From Shouchella xiaoxiensis (GTDB lineage: Bacteria > Bacillota > Bacilli > Bacillales > Bacillaceae_D): 64,000 nucleotides of DNA. The stretch covers positions 124,001-188,000 of the forward strand of contig NZ_JAFBCV010000005.1 of NCBI RefSeq assembly GCF_016907895.1, written 5' to 3'. Numbering within the stretch: the stretch's first letter is position 1; every line of letters begins with the position of its first letter. The position numbers and the translations under genes were made by a program. Under the pieces are notes generated by a model, which ran no database searches, had not been told where the DNA came from, and saw only the letters and a list, made by a program, of their open reading frames with translations. Below, piece by piece: positions 43,514 to 52,716 of this stretch.

Positions 43514-43546
43514 AAACCAGTTAGCCTAAAGCTAGCTGGTTTTTTT
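43514..43546 (+). terminator. Terminator after the small membrane protein gene
   Basis: The stem AAACCAGTTAGC/GCTAGCTGGTTT (one G-U) is followed by TTTTTTT. Confidence 0.85.
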
Positions 43547-43573
43547 CAGAGAAAAACCAGTAATTCATTCTAA

Positions 43574-43906
43574 CTAAACGTTTTTAATAACCACCCCACC
43601 AAATGCGTCTTCAAAAAGAGCTGACAAGGTTTCAATCATTTCTTCATTCCAGTTCGCTCGCCTGTTTTGATGAATTTCTAATAAGAGCCGTTCTTTCGAG
43701 GGCCAATAGGTTATTTCTAAAACTCCTTTTTCTTTCTGCTTCTTTAAATGCCAGTGATAGGACCCTTTTTTTGTACGTAACGTCATGCGTTTAGAAGGAT
43801 CCAGCCCAGACGCATGCACAATTTTTTCAATCTCTTCACAGATGATCTCTTGGTCCAACGGTTTTAACTTGAATAGATTTGAATTAACTAATTGATATGT
43901 AATCAT
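43574..43906 (-). CDS. Hypothetical protein
   Basis: 110 residues, soluble, Lys/Glu-rich, with a central antiparallel-looking stretch (KRMTLRTKKGSYHWHLKK, GVLEITYWPSKERLLLEIHQNRR). I do not recognise it. I prefer the ATG at 43906, which has GGGGGAG just upstream; the ATG at 43921 has no RBS. Convergent with the small membrane protein gene. Confidence 0.65.
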   Translation of the reverse strand: MITYQLVNSNLFKLKPLDQEIICEEIEKIVHASGLDPSKRMTLRTKKGSYHWHLKKQKEKGVLEITYWPSKERLLLEIHQNRRANWNEEMIETLSALFEDAFGGVVIKNV

Positions 43907-44060
43907 TCTCTTCTCCCCCATCGTTCATTTTGGTTACTTCTTATATTCTTATTTTATCAAAATGAACACCCACTTCATTCTTTGACTCAAAAAAACAGCG
44001 TAATTAGCTGTTGTCTCAACTTAAATTTGATATACTAAAAAGAAAAAAGGTTTGATTGGT

Positions 44061-44762
44061 TTGAACAAAGCTTTTGTAATTGGTGATATACACGGATGTT
44101 ACTCAGAGCTCCTTACTATGCTTGATTTTTGGAATAAAGAAGAGGAACAGCTCATTTTTCTTGGCGACTATATTGACCGGGGAAATGATTCATTTTCCGT
44201 TGTAAAACTTGTCCATTCTCTTGTTCAAGAACATGGTGCTATTGCCTTAAAAGGTAATCATGAAGCGATGCTAATTGATTGGATCAATGAACGACATGTT
44301 GAACGTTTCCTACGTAACGGTGGACAAGAGACAATTACATCATTTCTTGGGACCGATGACGAACCCGATAAGAGACGCGCGATGATGGAAGCGTTTCCAT
44401 TAGAGATTCAATTTCTGGCTAAACTGCCGCTCTATTATGAATGGAACGATTTTTTATTTGTTCATGCCGGGGTGAATTTGTCATTAGATGATTGGAGAAA
44501 AACCTCTAAGAAAGACTTTCTATGGATTCGTGAGCCATTCCACAACGACGAAAATCAAACAGGTAAAACCATTGTATTTGGTCACACGCCAACTCAAATG
44601 CTCCACCCTGAACCAAGTACAGAACCTTGGTTTTCGGCTTGTCAAACAAAGATTGGAATTGACGGTGGTCTTGTATTCGGTGGAACTCTTCACGGGTTAA
44701 AAATAGATCAATCTGGACAATTTCATTGGCATCACATTCATAAAAAAGAAGGTCGTTCTTAG
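44061..44762 (+). CDS. Metallophosphoesterase (PPP-type phosphatase)
   Basis: 233 residues. The metal-binding motifs are complete: GDIHGCYSE near 8, GDYIDRGND near 35, LKGNHEAML near 64, HAGVN near 137 and FGHTP near 174. It is of the bacterial PPP family (ApaH/PrpE/PrpA group), acting on phosphoproteins or dinucleoside polyphosphates. TTG at 44061 has AAGG at 10 bases; a TTG at 44052 is too close to the RBS. Confidence 0.88.
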   Translation: MNKAFVIGDIHGCYSELLTMLDFWNKEEEQLIFLGDYIDRGNDSFSVVKLVHSLVQEHGAIALKGNHEAMLIDWINERHVERFLRNGGQETITSFLGTDDEPDKRRAMMEAFPLEIQFLAKLPLYYEWNDFLFVHAGVNLSLDDWRKTSKKDFLWIREPFHNDENQTGKTIVFGHTPTQMLHPEPSTEPWFSACQTKIGIDGGLVFGGTLHGLKIDQSGQFHWHHIHKKEGRS

Positions 44763-44789
44763 TTCAACTAGGAGGGACCTTCTTTTTTT
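44741..44789. terminator. Bidirectional terminator overlapping the phosphatase stop
   Basis: The stem AAGAAGGTC/GACCTTCTT (44746-44784) has a 21-base loop and T-runs at both ends. On the minus strand it would terminate a transcript covering the small gene remnant at 44799-44988. Confidence 0.7.
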
Positions 44790-44798
44790 CCTTGTCCG

Positions 44799-44988
44799 CT
44801 AAAAGCTGCTCCAGTTGTAAGACAGCCTACTCGTCTCACAAGTTGCTGCGAGAAGAGAGCCATCGGATACTTCTTTAAGCGCAAAGACCGAGAGCGATTG
44901 TGGATCGACATGTCATTCGAACAAGGTCCTCATTCCTCGTTAATACACTTACACTACCTAAACCAGGTACCGGAATACCAATAGCCAT
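44799..44988 (-). pseudogene. Short frameshifted gene remnant or small protein gene
   Basis: The ATG at 44988 follows a strong RBS (GAGGAGTGAGAA) and opens MAIGIPVPGLGSVSVLTR, but that frame stops after 37 codons at 44875. A one-base shift joins it to another open frame (HVDPQSLSVFALKEVSDGS and on) that ends at TAG 44801-44799, just before a bidirectional terminator; the 190-base total length fits one extra base. I do not recognise the product. The flanking 44989-45266 holds no other convincing gene. Confidence 0.4.
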
Positions 44989-45266
44989 TTTCTCACTCCT
45001 CTTCCTAACAGGTCTTTCTTAAAAAAAGCTATGTCTGTTTGATGGAAAGGGACTATCCGTTGTCCTCCCTCCATTTTAAAAAACGAACGGATTGGTACCA
45101 ATATTTGGTTTCGTCCATACAAATCGCCTTTTTGTAAATCATGTGTTACACTGTTGTAAACAAACTGAAATGTAAAATCCTTTCTTCCCCATTTTTTCAC
45201 GCTTTTTCAAACTTGCCCAATGATCCCCTCTGTTTTTTCATACTCAACCACATTAAGATACTACTT

Positions 45267-45893
45267 ATGAAAACATTATTCTCTTTACTCACTACTATTT
45301 TGTTGTCCGTCACTTTTGCCATTAGTTTTTCTACTGATGCCCATGCTGCGTCAACACATACCGTTTCTTCAGGGGATACGATGTGGAAAATTGCAGCTCG
45401 CTATCAAGTAGGGGTTTCTGAAATTATTGATGCTAATCCATCCATTTCGAACCCAAATATGATTTACCCTGGTCAAACAATTCAATTACCAGGTCAGAAT
45501 TCAAATCACCAATCAATGGAACAGCAAGTGGTTTCACTTGTAAATGCCGAGCGTGCCAAACATGGTCTCCAACCTTTAAGAGAAAACTGGGAGCTTTCTC
45601 GAGTAGCCAGGTTTAAATCAAATGATATGCGCGACAGCAATTACTTTAGCCATACGTCACCTACATATGGAAGTCCTCACCAGATGATTCGCGACTTCGG
45701 GATTAGTTATCGTGCTTCAGGTGAGAATATCGCTGCTGGTCAAACGAGCGCTCAATCCGTATTTAATGCCTGGATGAACAGCTCAGGTCACCGCCAAAAT
45801 ATCTTATCTGCAAACTATACAGAAATTGGCGTTGGTTATTCTCAAGGAGGATCATACGGTCATTACTGGACTCAAATGTTTATTAATCGTTAA
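45267..45893 (+). CDS. Secreted LysM and CAP/SCP domain protein (YkwD-like)
   Basis: 208 residues. A signal peptide ends around AHA-AS (residues 24-28), then a LysM domain (HTVSSGDTMWKIAARYQVGVSEI, MIYPGQTIQLPG; about 29-73) and a C-terminal CAP domain (LVNAERAKHGLQPL, SNYFSHTSPTYGSPHQMI, GENIAAGQTSAQSVFNAWMNSSGHRQNIL). It binds peptidoglycan and resembles YkwD/SafA-like spore or wall proteins. ATG 45267 follows only a weak AAGA; the frame is open further upstream but the signal peptide fixes the start. Confidence 0.9.
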   Translation: MKTLFSLLTTILLSVTFAISFSTDAHAASTHTVSSGDTMWKIAARYQVGVSEIIDANPSISNPNMIYPGQTIQLPGQNSNHQSMEQQVVSLVNAERAKHGLQPLRENWELSRVARFKSNDMRDSNYFSHTSPTYGSPHQMIRDFGISYRASGENIAAGQTSAQSVFNAWMNSSGHRQNILSANYTEIGVGYSQGGSYGHYWTQMFINR

Positions 45894-45901
45894 CCATAAG
45901 T

Positions 45902-45937
45902 AAGACAAGAAGGATTATACCTTCTTGTCTTTTTTTC
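45902..45937 (+). terminator. Terminator of the CAP protein gene
   Basis: The perfect stem AAGACAAGAAGG/CCTTCTTGTCTT is followed by TTTTTTT. Confidence 0.9.
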
Positions 45938-46010
45938 GCTATCTGATTTCATCCTATAACAACGCATAGCCGACCTTCAAACGGGCACTTTAACAGAGAG
46001 GTGAACTTAA

Positions 46011-46436
46011 ATGATGAATAAAACATTCCTTATCGTTCTTACCCTTTTTTTTAGTTTAGTCTTTGTTCAATCTGCAACAGCAGCCTCTGCTGTTGAGGTT
46101 TTTACTATTGAAAAGGAAGAAGTTGTTTACAGTACGTCAATAAACAAACGAATTGAAAGCGAAACGACCAAGCTGCTTAATGAAGCAAAGGGTTTAGTAA
46201 CAAAAATTGACCCCATTCCTAAGACCGGTTATTTAATTAAAGTGCCTTTGACTGAATCCTTTTCCTTAAACAATCCATGGATCAAGTCATCGATCAATCA
46301 GGCCATTTTTGTAATCACTGATGAAGATTCCCCTTCTTTTATGGTAATAAATGAAAAAAACCAATCAATCTTTTTATATTTCGATGGCGATATTAATTCC
46401 TTGCTACAGGCAATTGATTTTTCAATCCCTTCATGA
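46011..46436 (+). CDS. Small secreted protein of unknown function
   Basis: 141 residues. A signal peptide with hydrophobic core FLIVLTLFFSLVFVQSATA ends near residue 25 (ATA-AS). The mature part is about 115 residues and not recognised. AGAGGTGA precedes two tandem ATGs (46011, 46014). Its neighbours are the CAP protein and an MBL hydrolase, with no clear operon. Confidence 0.7.
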   Translation: MMNKTFLIVLTLFFSLVFVQSATAASAVEVFTIEKEEVVYSTSINKRIESETTKLLNEAKGLVTKIDPIPKTGYLIKVPLTESFSLNNPWIKSSINQAIFVITDEDSPSFMVINEKNQSIFLYFDGDINSLLQAIDFSIPS

Positions 46437-46800
46437 TTTTGCCTTATCTTTTTGCTGAAACTTAAACGAATAAAAAAAGGCGCTGTTTTAGGCGCTTGTC
46501 TTATTTTTTGAATTATTAGGTACTTGTTAGTTCAATTGTCATTTTAGAACATATAGTACTAATGTAAGTATGACTTACAAATGAATGATCGGATTTACCG
46601 CCAAAAATCCACGAAAGAGTATGTGTGTTTTAAAACTTTATCTAAGTAAATCCTTTAGTGGGAGAAGGTATTCGTTAATCGTTTTACAAACCTCAGCTTT
46701 TTCAATTATTCATGGCAACCCATCTTGCATTTTCATGTTAAAGGACCTCCAATTGTTAAAGGAAGCGAACCGCCTTCGCTTCCTTTTTACTATTCATATA
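46437..46800 (+). other. Gene-less region with an orphan terminator
   Basis: No open frame with an RBS is convincing here. A strong terminator, AAAGGAAGCGAA/TTCGCTTCCTTTTT (46758-46788), lies about 320 bases after the preceding gene and has no coding sequence directly before it. A weaker GC-rich hairpin with TTATTTTTT at about 46477-46507 probably ends the preceding gene. The stretch between could encode a small RNA. Confidence 0.4.
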
Positions 46801-46830
46801 TTGCTTTCTCATGGCTAAATAGCCTATACT
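46801..46830 (+). promoter_or_regulatory. Promoter of the MBL-fold gene
   Basis: TTGCTT, an 18-base spacer and TATACT lie about 50 bases before the start codon. Confidence 0.6.
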
Positions 46831-46879
46831 AGAAAAAATGAATAGTTATTCATTTCTTTAAAAGAGAGGGTCCCATGCT

Positions 46880-47689
46880 ATGCTATTTTCTAAATCAATG
46901 TCCGAAAAAACGGTTGGTTCTGTTCAGATGGCGAATGGCAAAGTGACATTCCGTCAAATTCAGCTTAATACATATAGCTTTGCGATTGATGGTCTTATTA
47001 TTGATGCAGGAGGGTCCTCACTCCGTTCCCACTTTCTTGATTTTTGGAAGAAGCAATCGATTGATTCATTGTACTGTACGCATATTCACGAAGACCATAC
47101 AGGCTGTGCAGACTGGTTCGAGAATCAGCTGGCTGTTCCAATTTATTTAAACAAACGTTCCATTCCAGAAGCTACAAGACCGGGGAAATACCCGATTTAT
47201 CGCAAATTATACTGGGGCAAACGTAAGCCATTCCACCCCAAACCCATGCCTGAGCATTTTTCTAGTCGAACACAGGATTGGACAAGTATTTACACGCCCG
47301 GACATTCCTATGACCATACTGCCTTATTAAATAAGACAACAGGTCAGCTTTTTTCAGGTGATCTTTATGTGCAGACAAAAACAAAAGTAGCCATGGAAAG
47401 CGAATCCATTCCAGAAATTATTCAGTCGCTTGAAACGGTCTTAACCTATGACTTCAAAGATGTATTCTGTTGTCATGCTGGTTACTTGGAGAATGGGAGA
47501 GAACGACTCGTCGCAAAGCTAGCCTATTTAAAAGAAACGGAAGAACATGTTCTCATGCTTCATGAACAAGGTTTACCAATTAAGGAAATACAAAGTCGCT
47601 TATTTCCACGAAAGTATCCGATTACGTTCTTTTCTTACGGCCAATGGGATTCTAAACATATTATTCAATCAATCATTAATCACGCTTAA
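46880..47689 (+). CDS. MBL-fold metallo-hydrolase
   Basis: 269 residues. The zinc-binding HxHxDH motif is THIHEDHTG near residue 70, with TPGHSYDHTAL near 144 and the Asp in FSGDLYV near 163, then CCHAGY near 200. It belongs to the general metallo-beta-lactamase/glyoxalase II superfamily; substrate unknown. AGAGAGGG lies 9 bases before ATG 46880. Confidence 0.87.
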   Translation: MLFSKSMSEKTVGSVQMANGKVTFRQIQLNTYSFAIDGLIIDAGGSSLRSHFLDFWKKQSIDSLYCTHIHEDHTGCADWFENQLAVPIYLNKRSIPEATRPGKYPIYRKLYWGKRKPFHPKPMPEHFSSRTQDWTSIYTPGHSYDHTALLNKTTGQLFSGDLYVQTKTKVAMESESIPEIIQSLETVLTYDFKDVFCCHAGYLENGRERLVAKLAYLKETEEHVLMLHEQGLPIKEIQSRLFPRKYPITFFSYGQWDSKHIIQSIINHA

Positions 47690-47727
47690 AAAACGAGCAG
47701 TAGGGTAGACCCTACTGCTCGTTTTTT
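47688..47727. terminator. Bidirectional terminator
   Basis: A near-perfect 17-bp stem (AAAAAACGAGCAGTAGG and its complement) has a short loop and T6 on both strands. It separates the convergent MBL and hypothetical genes. Confidence 0.9.
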
Positions 47728-47729
47728 GC

Positions 47730-48443
47730 TTATTCACTCTGTTCCAGATACTCGCTTGAAACGTCTTCAAGTGGCTGCCCTGTCGCTACAGAAATAGTTG
47801 AATACGATGTTTGATCTTTGAAGCGGTACAAAAATGCCGCTTCTCCATTCACTGTCCCTTTCGTTAATTCTTCTACTTGACCCTGACCTAACCGAGCAAG
47901 GTGTGCCTCCACTTCCGCTTCCGTCACTTGAATGTTGTTAAAATCCCAATCGATTGAAGCTAGTTTCCACGTCTCTTCTTCTTTTAAGAAGGTCAGGTGC
48001 GTTGTCCCAGCCTGCACTGTGCTTGTGGAAAATTGGTAAAAAGAAGCTTCTATTTTTTCATCATTAAAATCATTGACTTGAAAGCGGTTTGTCTCTTTCA
48101 TTGGAACCCACACACCAGCATCGCACTCACAAAAAATGTGCGAAGCATCGTTCTTAATTAAATCCACGACTTCATCTAGCGCGATTGCTTGTAATTCGTC
48201 TTCAATCACGTCTAGCTGAATGTCTTGCGCGCCCCACCAATTAAAGTTCGTTCCTGCATTCATCAATAAACTGTCGAGGTCTGCATAGCCCTCTGTTGCG
48301 ATTGTAAGAGCTTCTTCGGCAGTGACTGATTGCTCTGCCGCCAGAGGCTTATATGTAGTAGATAAAAGCGGGATGATTACGATCGATAAGATCAGTAAAA
48401 TAAGTCCAAACCCTGTCGCTCCAATTGTTTTTCTCATCGTCAT
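47730..48443 (-). CDS. Membrane-anchored protein of unknown function
   Basis: 237 residues. One N-terminal helix (GFGLILLILSIVIIPLLSTTY) anchors an acidic external domain rich in Trp and Asp/Glu (NFNWWGAQDIQLDVIED, FCECDAGVWVPM). I do not recognise the domain. Tandem ATGs at 48443 and 48437 are both possible. Monocistronic and convergent with the MBL gene. Confidence 0.65.
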   Translation of the reverse strand: MTMRKTIGATGFGLILLILSIVIIPLLSTTYKPLAAEQSVTAEEALTIATEGYADLDSLLMNAGTNFNWWGAQDIQLDVIEDELQAIALDEVVDLIKNDASHIFCECDAGVWVPMKETNRFQVNDFNDEKIEASFYQFSTSTVQAGTTHLTFLKEEETWKLASIDWDFNNIQVTEAEVEAHLARLGQGQVEELTKGTVNGEAAFLYRFKDQTSYSTISVATGQPLEDVSSEYLEQSE

Positions 48444-48613
48444 CGCCCCATTCGCTTGTCATTTTTGTTCTAGTCTTACTTTTAGAATACCTTCTCCCTT
48501 ACTGAGCCAAACCTCTTTTTCTGTCTTTTTTTCAATCGATCACTTATTTTTACATCATTTTTTCATACTGAAGAACATACTGTGCACTATCACATAAAAA
48601 TGAGGTGTAAGAC

Positions 48614-49111
48614 ATGTACATCCACATCGTCAAGCCTGGAGAAACGTTCTCATCGATTGCTGCAGATTTTCGCATACCGCTTTATACACTTTTACAAGCC
48701 AATCCACGCGCACAGCCTAATCTACTATACACAAATGAACAAATCGTCATTCCTAACTTACCTGATCCGGCCACTCTACCGTACCAGATTATCATTTCTT
48801 TATCGGAACATGCATTACGCTTATACAAAGACAATCAACTGGTTCACACCTATCCCATTGCCGTTGGAAAAATGCTGACACAAACACCGCTTGGAGATTA
48901 TGTCATCATCAACAAAGCACCTAATCCTGGAGGTCCGTTTGGGACGATGTGGATGTCGCTCTCTAAACAACACTACGGTATTCACGGAACCAATGATCCG
49001 TCTTCAATCGGACATTCTGTTTCACATGGCTGCATTCGAATGCAAAATGCCGATGTTGAAGAACTTGCTGCTACAATTCCTATTGGCACAAAGGTCACGA
49101 TACAGCCATAA
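48614..49111 (+). CDS. ykuD: L,D-transpeptidase with LysM domain (YkuD-like)
   Basis: 165 residues, the same size as B. subtilis YkuD. The LysM domain covers residues 2-47 ([20 protein letters not shown]), then the catalytic domain has the [20 protein letters not shown] motif with the nucleophilic Cys near 140. It cross-links peptidoglycan peptides, in Bacillus mainly during sporulation. No signal peptide is seen, as in YkuD. RBS GAGGTG precedes ATG 48614. Confidence 0.93.
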   Translation: MYIHIVKPGETFSSIAADFRIPLYTLLQANPRAQPNLLYTNEQIVIPNLPDPATLPYQIIISLSEHALRLYKDNQLVHTYPIAVGKMLTQTPLGDYVIINKAPNPGGPFGTMWMSLSKQHYGIHGTNDPSSIGHSVSHGCIRMQNADVEELAATIPIGTKVTIQP

Positions 49112-49209
49112 CATCCTTATTTTTCCCAAAAACGTTGCTTGCGTAAAACTATCACACTAATTAAACTATTAAGGATAGATGTTATTTCTTAATACTTGGA
49201 GGGACTTTT

Positions 49210-49854
49210 TTGGAGATTAAACAAGGTGAAAAGCTATTATTTGTCGGAGATTCCATTACCGATTGTGGGAGGGACCGACCTCTTGGTGAAGGAACTGGTG
49301 ATTCCCTCGGTAGTGGCTATGTTTCTTATGTCGATGCCCTGCTGCAAAGTGTCTACCCTGATCGTTCGATTCGCGTAGTAAATAAAGGGATTAGCGGAAA
49401 TACGGTGCGAGATTTAGAAGCGCGCTGGCATGCTGATGTGGTCGAGCAAAGCCCTGATTGGCTCGTGCTCATGATTGGCATTAACGACGTTTGGCGCCAG
49501 TTTAGTAAGCCATACCAAACGGAAAGCCACATCCATAGCGAAGAGTACGAAGAAACGATTTACCGTTTAATCAATGAAGTCAGCGGAGCAAAGCTGGTAT
49601 TAATGACACCCTTTTACATTGAGCCGAATAATCAGGACCGCATGCGCCAGCGAATGGATGAGTACGGTAAGATTATGCAAGACATCGCTAGCGAAACAAA
49701 CGCTTTGTTTATTGACACCCAAAAAGCTTTTGAACCGTTACTGTCCTGTTTGCATCCTAGTGCGATTGCTCAAGACCGCGTTCACCCAAATGCTAGAGGT
49801 CATATGGTTCTTACAAAAGCATTTCTTACGAAGGTCGGCTTTCAATGGAGCTAA
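49210..49854 (+). CDS. SGNH/GDSL hydrolase
   Basis: 214 residues. Block I FVGDSITDCGRDRP holds the catalytic Ser; the block II Gly and block III GINDVW follow, and block V DRVHPNARGH has the catalytic Asp/His. Relatives are esterases or acetylhydrolases of carbohydrates and lipids. TTG start at 49210 with GGAGGG at good spacing. No signal peptide, so it is cytosolic. Confidence 0.9.
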   Translation: MEIKQGEKLLFVGDSITDCGRDRPLGEGTGDSLGSGYVSYVDALLQSVYPDRSIRVVNKGISGNTVRDLEARWHADVVEQSPDWLVLMIGINDVWRQFSKPYQTESHIHSEEYEETIYRLINEVSGAKLVLMTPFYIEPNNQDRMRQRMDEYGKIMQDIASETNALFIDTQKAFEPLLSCLHPSAIAQDRVHPNARGHMVLTKAFLTKVGFQWS

Positions 49855-49869
49855 TGAACCATGATAAAA

Positions 49870-49903
49870 AAATGAACCCTTCCAATTGAGGACGGGTTCA
49901 TTT
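49870..49903 (-). terminator. Terminator after the small acidic protein gene
   Basis: The stem AAATGAACCC/GGGTTCATTT is followed by TTTTTTT on the minus strand. It overlaps the stop of the gene at 49898 and sits after the GDSL gene on the other strand. Confidence 0.75.
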
Positions 49904-50146
49904 AGCAAGCAAGCGCTCTAATTTCTCTTCATTCGGTTCAAAATCTTTTACTTTACCAGGGAGTAATTCCACCGGACAAGCTACTAGCGCACCTGTTTCA
50001 AAGCATTCTGCAAGGATTAAGCGAACGGCATCTTCGTTATGTCCCATCGCTACCGCTTGTTCTACTACATCTTCCTGAGCGCGCATTTTATCATTGGCAA
50101 TCAGATCATACATCTGTTTTTTTAATTCATGGTCAATCGTATCCAT
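49898..50146 (-). CDS. Hypothetical small protein
   Basis: 82 residues, helical and acidic, with no signal peptide or Cys motif I recognise (DHELKKQMYDLIANDKMRAQ, AVAMGHNEDAVRLILAECFE). The ATG at 50146 has GAGGAGG 6 bases upstream; an in-frame ATG 18 bases earlier overlaps the RBS region and is rejected. Function unknown. Confidence 0.7.
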   Translation of the reverse strand: MDTIDHELKKQMYDLIANDKMRAQEDVVEQAVAMGHNEDAVRLILAECFETGALVACPVELLPGKVKDFEPNEEKLERLLAK

Positions 50147-50214
50147 CGAATTCCTCCTCGGCATTAACTTAATCTATGTCATTCCCCGTTGCCGTAAATC
50201 AAAACACCATCACG

Positions 50215-50979
50215 TTACAACGATTGTTTTAGAAACTGTTTGGGAGACATCCCTGTATACTTTTTAAAGACGTGACTGAAATATTTATAGTCGCTAAATC
50301 CTGTTTTCTCCGCCACTTCATAGACAAGCATTTTTTCATCTTGTAAATAATCAAGGGCTTTCGTGATCCGGTAGCGTGTTAGTAGTTCGCTAAAGCTATA
50401 TCCCGTTTTTTCTTTTAATTTCATGTTTAAACTAACCGATGATAATCCAAGTACTTCACTTGCGTCTTTCAAAGTTATTTTCTCACAATAGGATTGTTGG
50501 ATATACTCCATCGTTTTGCCGACATAGGAAGAAGGGTATTCCACTTGCACGTTTAATAAATCGGAATAAGCTTTCACTTGTTGATTCAGTTGATCCTCCT
50601 TTTGTTTTGTCGCCAACTTTTCGACAAGCTTCTTTACCGTCAGTTCTAAATCAGATAAATCAACCGGCTTCAGCAAATAGTCATGAACACCTATAGTAAT
50701 TGCTTGCTTTGCGTAATTAAACTCTCCAAAGCCAGAAAGAATGACAGCTTCAAATGTGTAACGTTTCTTTGCTTCTTGTAGCATGGTAAGGCCGTCCTTG
50801 TAGGGCATTCGAATATCTGTTATCACAATATCAGGTTTCGTTTCTTCAATTGTTTTAAGGCCATCTGCACCGTTCTCAGCAAGACCAACCACGGTACAGC
50901 CATTTGCTAACCAATCCATTCGATACTGTAGTCCCTTTAAGAGAATCGGTTCATCTTCTACGAGCACAACTTTTAACAT
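50215..50979 (-). CDS. AraC-type response regulator (YesN-like)
   Basis: 254 residues. The receiver domain (VVLVEDEPILLKGL, phospho-Asp in DIVITDIRMPYKDG near 53, Lys in LLKPVD near 103) is followed by a C-terminal AraC helix-turn-helix pair (ITLKDASEVLGLSSVSLNMKLKE, YEVAEKTGFSDYKYFSHVFKKYTGMSPKQF). The ATG at 50979 follows GAGGGG by 8 bases. It pairs with the preceding YesM-type kinase and probably controls the upstream ABC uptake genes. Confidence 0.92.
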   Translation of the reverse strand: MLKVVLVEDEPILLKGLQYRMDWLANGCTVVGLAENGADGLKTIEETKPDIVITDIRMPYKDGLTMLQEAKKRYTFEAVILSGFGEFNYAKQAITIGVHDYLLKPVDLSDLELTVKKLVEKLATKQKEDQLNQQVKAYSDLLNVQVEYPSSYVGKTMEYIQQSYCEKITLKDASEVLGLSSVSLNMKLKEKTGYSFSELLTRYRITKALDYLQDEKMLVYEVAEKTGFSDYKYFSHVFKKYTGMSPKQFLKQSL

Positions 50980-50984
50980 ATGTC

Positions 50985-52649
50985 TCACCCCTCATATGGA
51001 ATTGTCAGTCGCACCGTCGTCCCTTTTTTATACTCCGATTTAAGCTCAACTCCATACGCGTTACCATAAAGAAGTTGGAGCATTTGATGCGTATTTTTTA
51101 AGCCTGTATGTGAAGCCTCAGCCATCACACAGCTCATAATCAGCTCTATTTCTTTCAGTTTTTCTTCCTCAATGCCCATTCCATTATCGCTGACCTCAAC
51201 TTGAATCACTTCATCAATTAAGCTTGCTTTTACTAAAATAAACAACTCAGGCATTTGATCAACACCATGCTTGATTGCGTTTTCAATAAGTGGTTGCAGC
51301 AACAGCTTCGGCACTCGCGCTTTTACTAATTTTGGTTCAATCTCTAATTGATACTGAAGACGCTTGCCGTACCTCATTTTTTGTAGCGAAAAATAATCCT
51401 GTACATAAGCTAAATCGTCTTCAAACAGTACCGTCGTTCTGCCGAAATTAGCATTATAGCGCATCAACTTTGCTGTCTTTACAATCATATCCGCAGCGCT
51501 TTTGGGATCAGCAAGCGTTTCATATTTAATCATTTCAAGGACATTGTATAAAAAATGTGGATTAAACTTTGCTTCGAGATGACTAATTTCGCTTAAACGC
51601 TTTTTTTCAAGAATCGCTTGATTTTGATCAACTAACGCGTGAATTTCGGTAATTTTGCTTTGATATTCTTCATAAATCGACCACACTTCATCGTACATCT
51701 TCTTATTTCGGAAATGACTGTTGTGATTTTTGGTTGTAATTAAAGTTACAAGACTGTTAAAAGGTTCAAGTGATTTTTGAATGATTTTCGGCGTAACGAG
51801 ATAGATAATTAACATCACGATCATGCTTGCAACAATCATCGTGACAATCCCATAAATGAACAAAATCGCATAAGAATTACTAAATGCCAATGTAATCACT
51901 TGTATACCTTGCTCATCAATTGTTGACTGTACTTGGTAATAGTAGTCTCCATCATTATGAAGCCAGCTCTTTTCTGTATTAATCATCAATTTGCCAAGAG
52001 AATCAATTCCGAATACATGGGACTGGCTTTGAAAAATAAGGTTATCAAATCGATCAGTGACCATATATATTAAGTTGTTTTTAGCCGGAAGCTCGTGATC
52101 AAGCATAAAGAGTAGCGTGCCAAGCCTTTCTCCATCTGCAACAACTGCCGCGGCAAACAGATAAGATAAACCTTGGTCTGCATACGTGAATTGCTTGGTT
52201 ACACGTTGTTCATACAAACCACCTTCGCTTTTTTTTATGTAATCCGTAATTCTCATTTCGCTTTCAAATGCTTCCATTACTGGCTGATAAAAGCTTGTCG
52301 CTACCATTTCCTCCTCATTGTTTAGTAGAACAAACTGAGAGTGAATCGCTTGCTTATTGCGAAAATCATAAAGAATACGGTATGCCTCATTAGCAGGACC
52401 ATCTTCTAGCAAGTACTGTACAACTGTATCATGACTAGCCAGTTGTTCCGTCCCATCGCGGTACGATTGAAATTGCGCAGTTAGTGACTCGGTTAGCTCT
52501 TCATTAAACTGTTTATTTGGTTGAACAATCGATAAATAAAATACAAGGTAGAGCGATAGGAAATAAAACAAGAGAATCGCAAGTAGAATGACAGCAGCAT
52601 AAGAAAGAAATGTCTGCTTAATATCTTCTTTCATTTTTCTATGCTTCAT
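50985..52649 (-). CDS. YesM/LytS-family sensor histidine kinase
   Basis: About 554 residues. Two membrane helices (about 18-45 and 280-310) flank an extracytoplasmic sensor of roughly 235 residues; then comes a coiled coil and the HisKA-like His_kinase domain with ISHLEAKFNPHFLYNVLEMIKYE (phosphorylated His) and the HATPase N-box PLIENAIKHG and DNGMGIEEE. The ATG at 52649 has GGAG 8 bases upstream. Its external domain likely senses the substrate of the neighbouring transporter. Confidence 0.9.
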   Translation of the reverse strand: MKHRKMKEDIKQTFLSYAAVILLAILLFYFLSLYLVFYLSIVQPNKQFNEELTESLTAQFQSYRDGTEQLASHDTVVQYLLEDGPANEAYRILYDFRNKQAIHSQFVLLNNEEEMVATSFYQPVMEAFESEMRITDYIKKSEGGLYEQRVTKQFTYADQGLSYLFAAAVVADGERLGTLLFMLDHELPAKNNLIYMVTDRFDNLIFQSQSHVFGIDSLGKLMINTEKSWLHNDGDYYYQVQSTIDEQGIQVITLAFSNSYAILFIYGIVTMIVASMIVMLIIYLVTPKIIQKSLEPFNSLVTLITTKNHNSHFRNKKMYDEVWSIYEEYQSKITEIHALVDQNQAILEKKRLSEISHLEAKFNPHFLYNVLEMIKYETLADPKSAADMIVKTAKLMRYNANFGRTTVLFEDDLAYVQDYFSLQKMRYGKRLQYQLEIEPKLVKARVPKLLLQPLIENAIKHGVDQMPELFILVKASLIDEVIQVEVSDNGMGIEEEKLKEIELIMSCVMAEASHTGLKNTHQMLQLLYGNAYGVELKSEYKKGTTVRLTIPYEG

Positions 52650-52716
52650 CTTTATCGCTCCAATCCTGTTACTCATTGAAGAAGACTGCCTTTCTAATGT
52701 AAGGCAGTCCTCCTTG

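Noticed and set aside
46585-46818. 77-codon open frame on the plus strand
   Set aside because: No RBS, no recognisable features, and it reads straight through a strong terminator.
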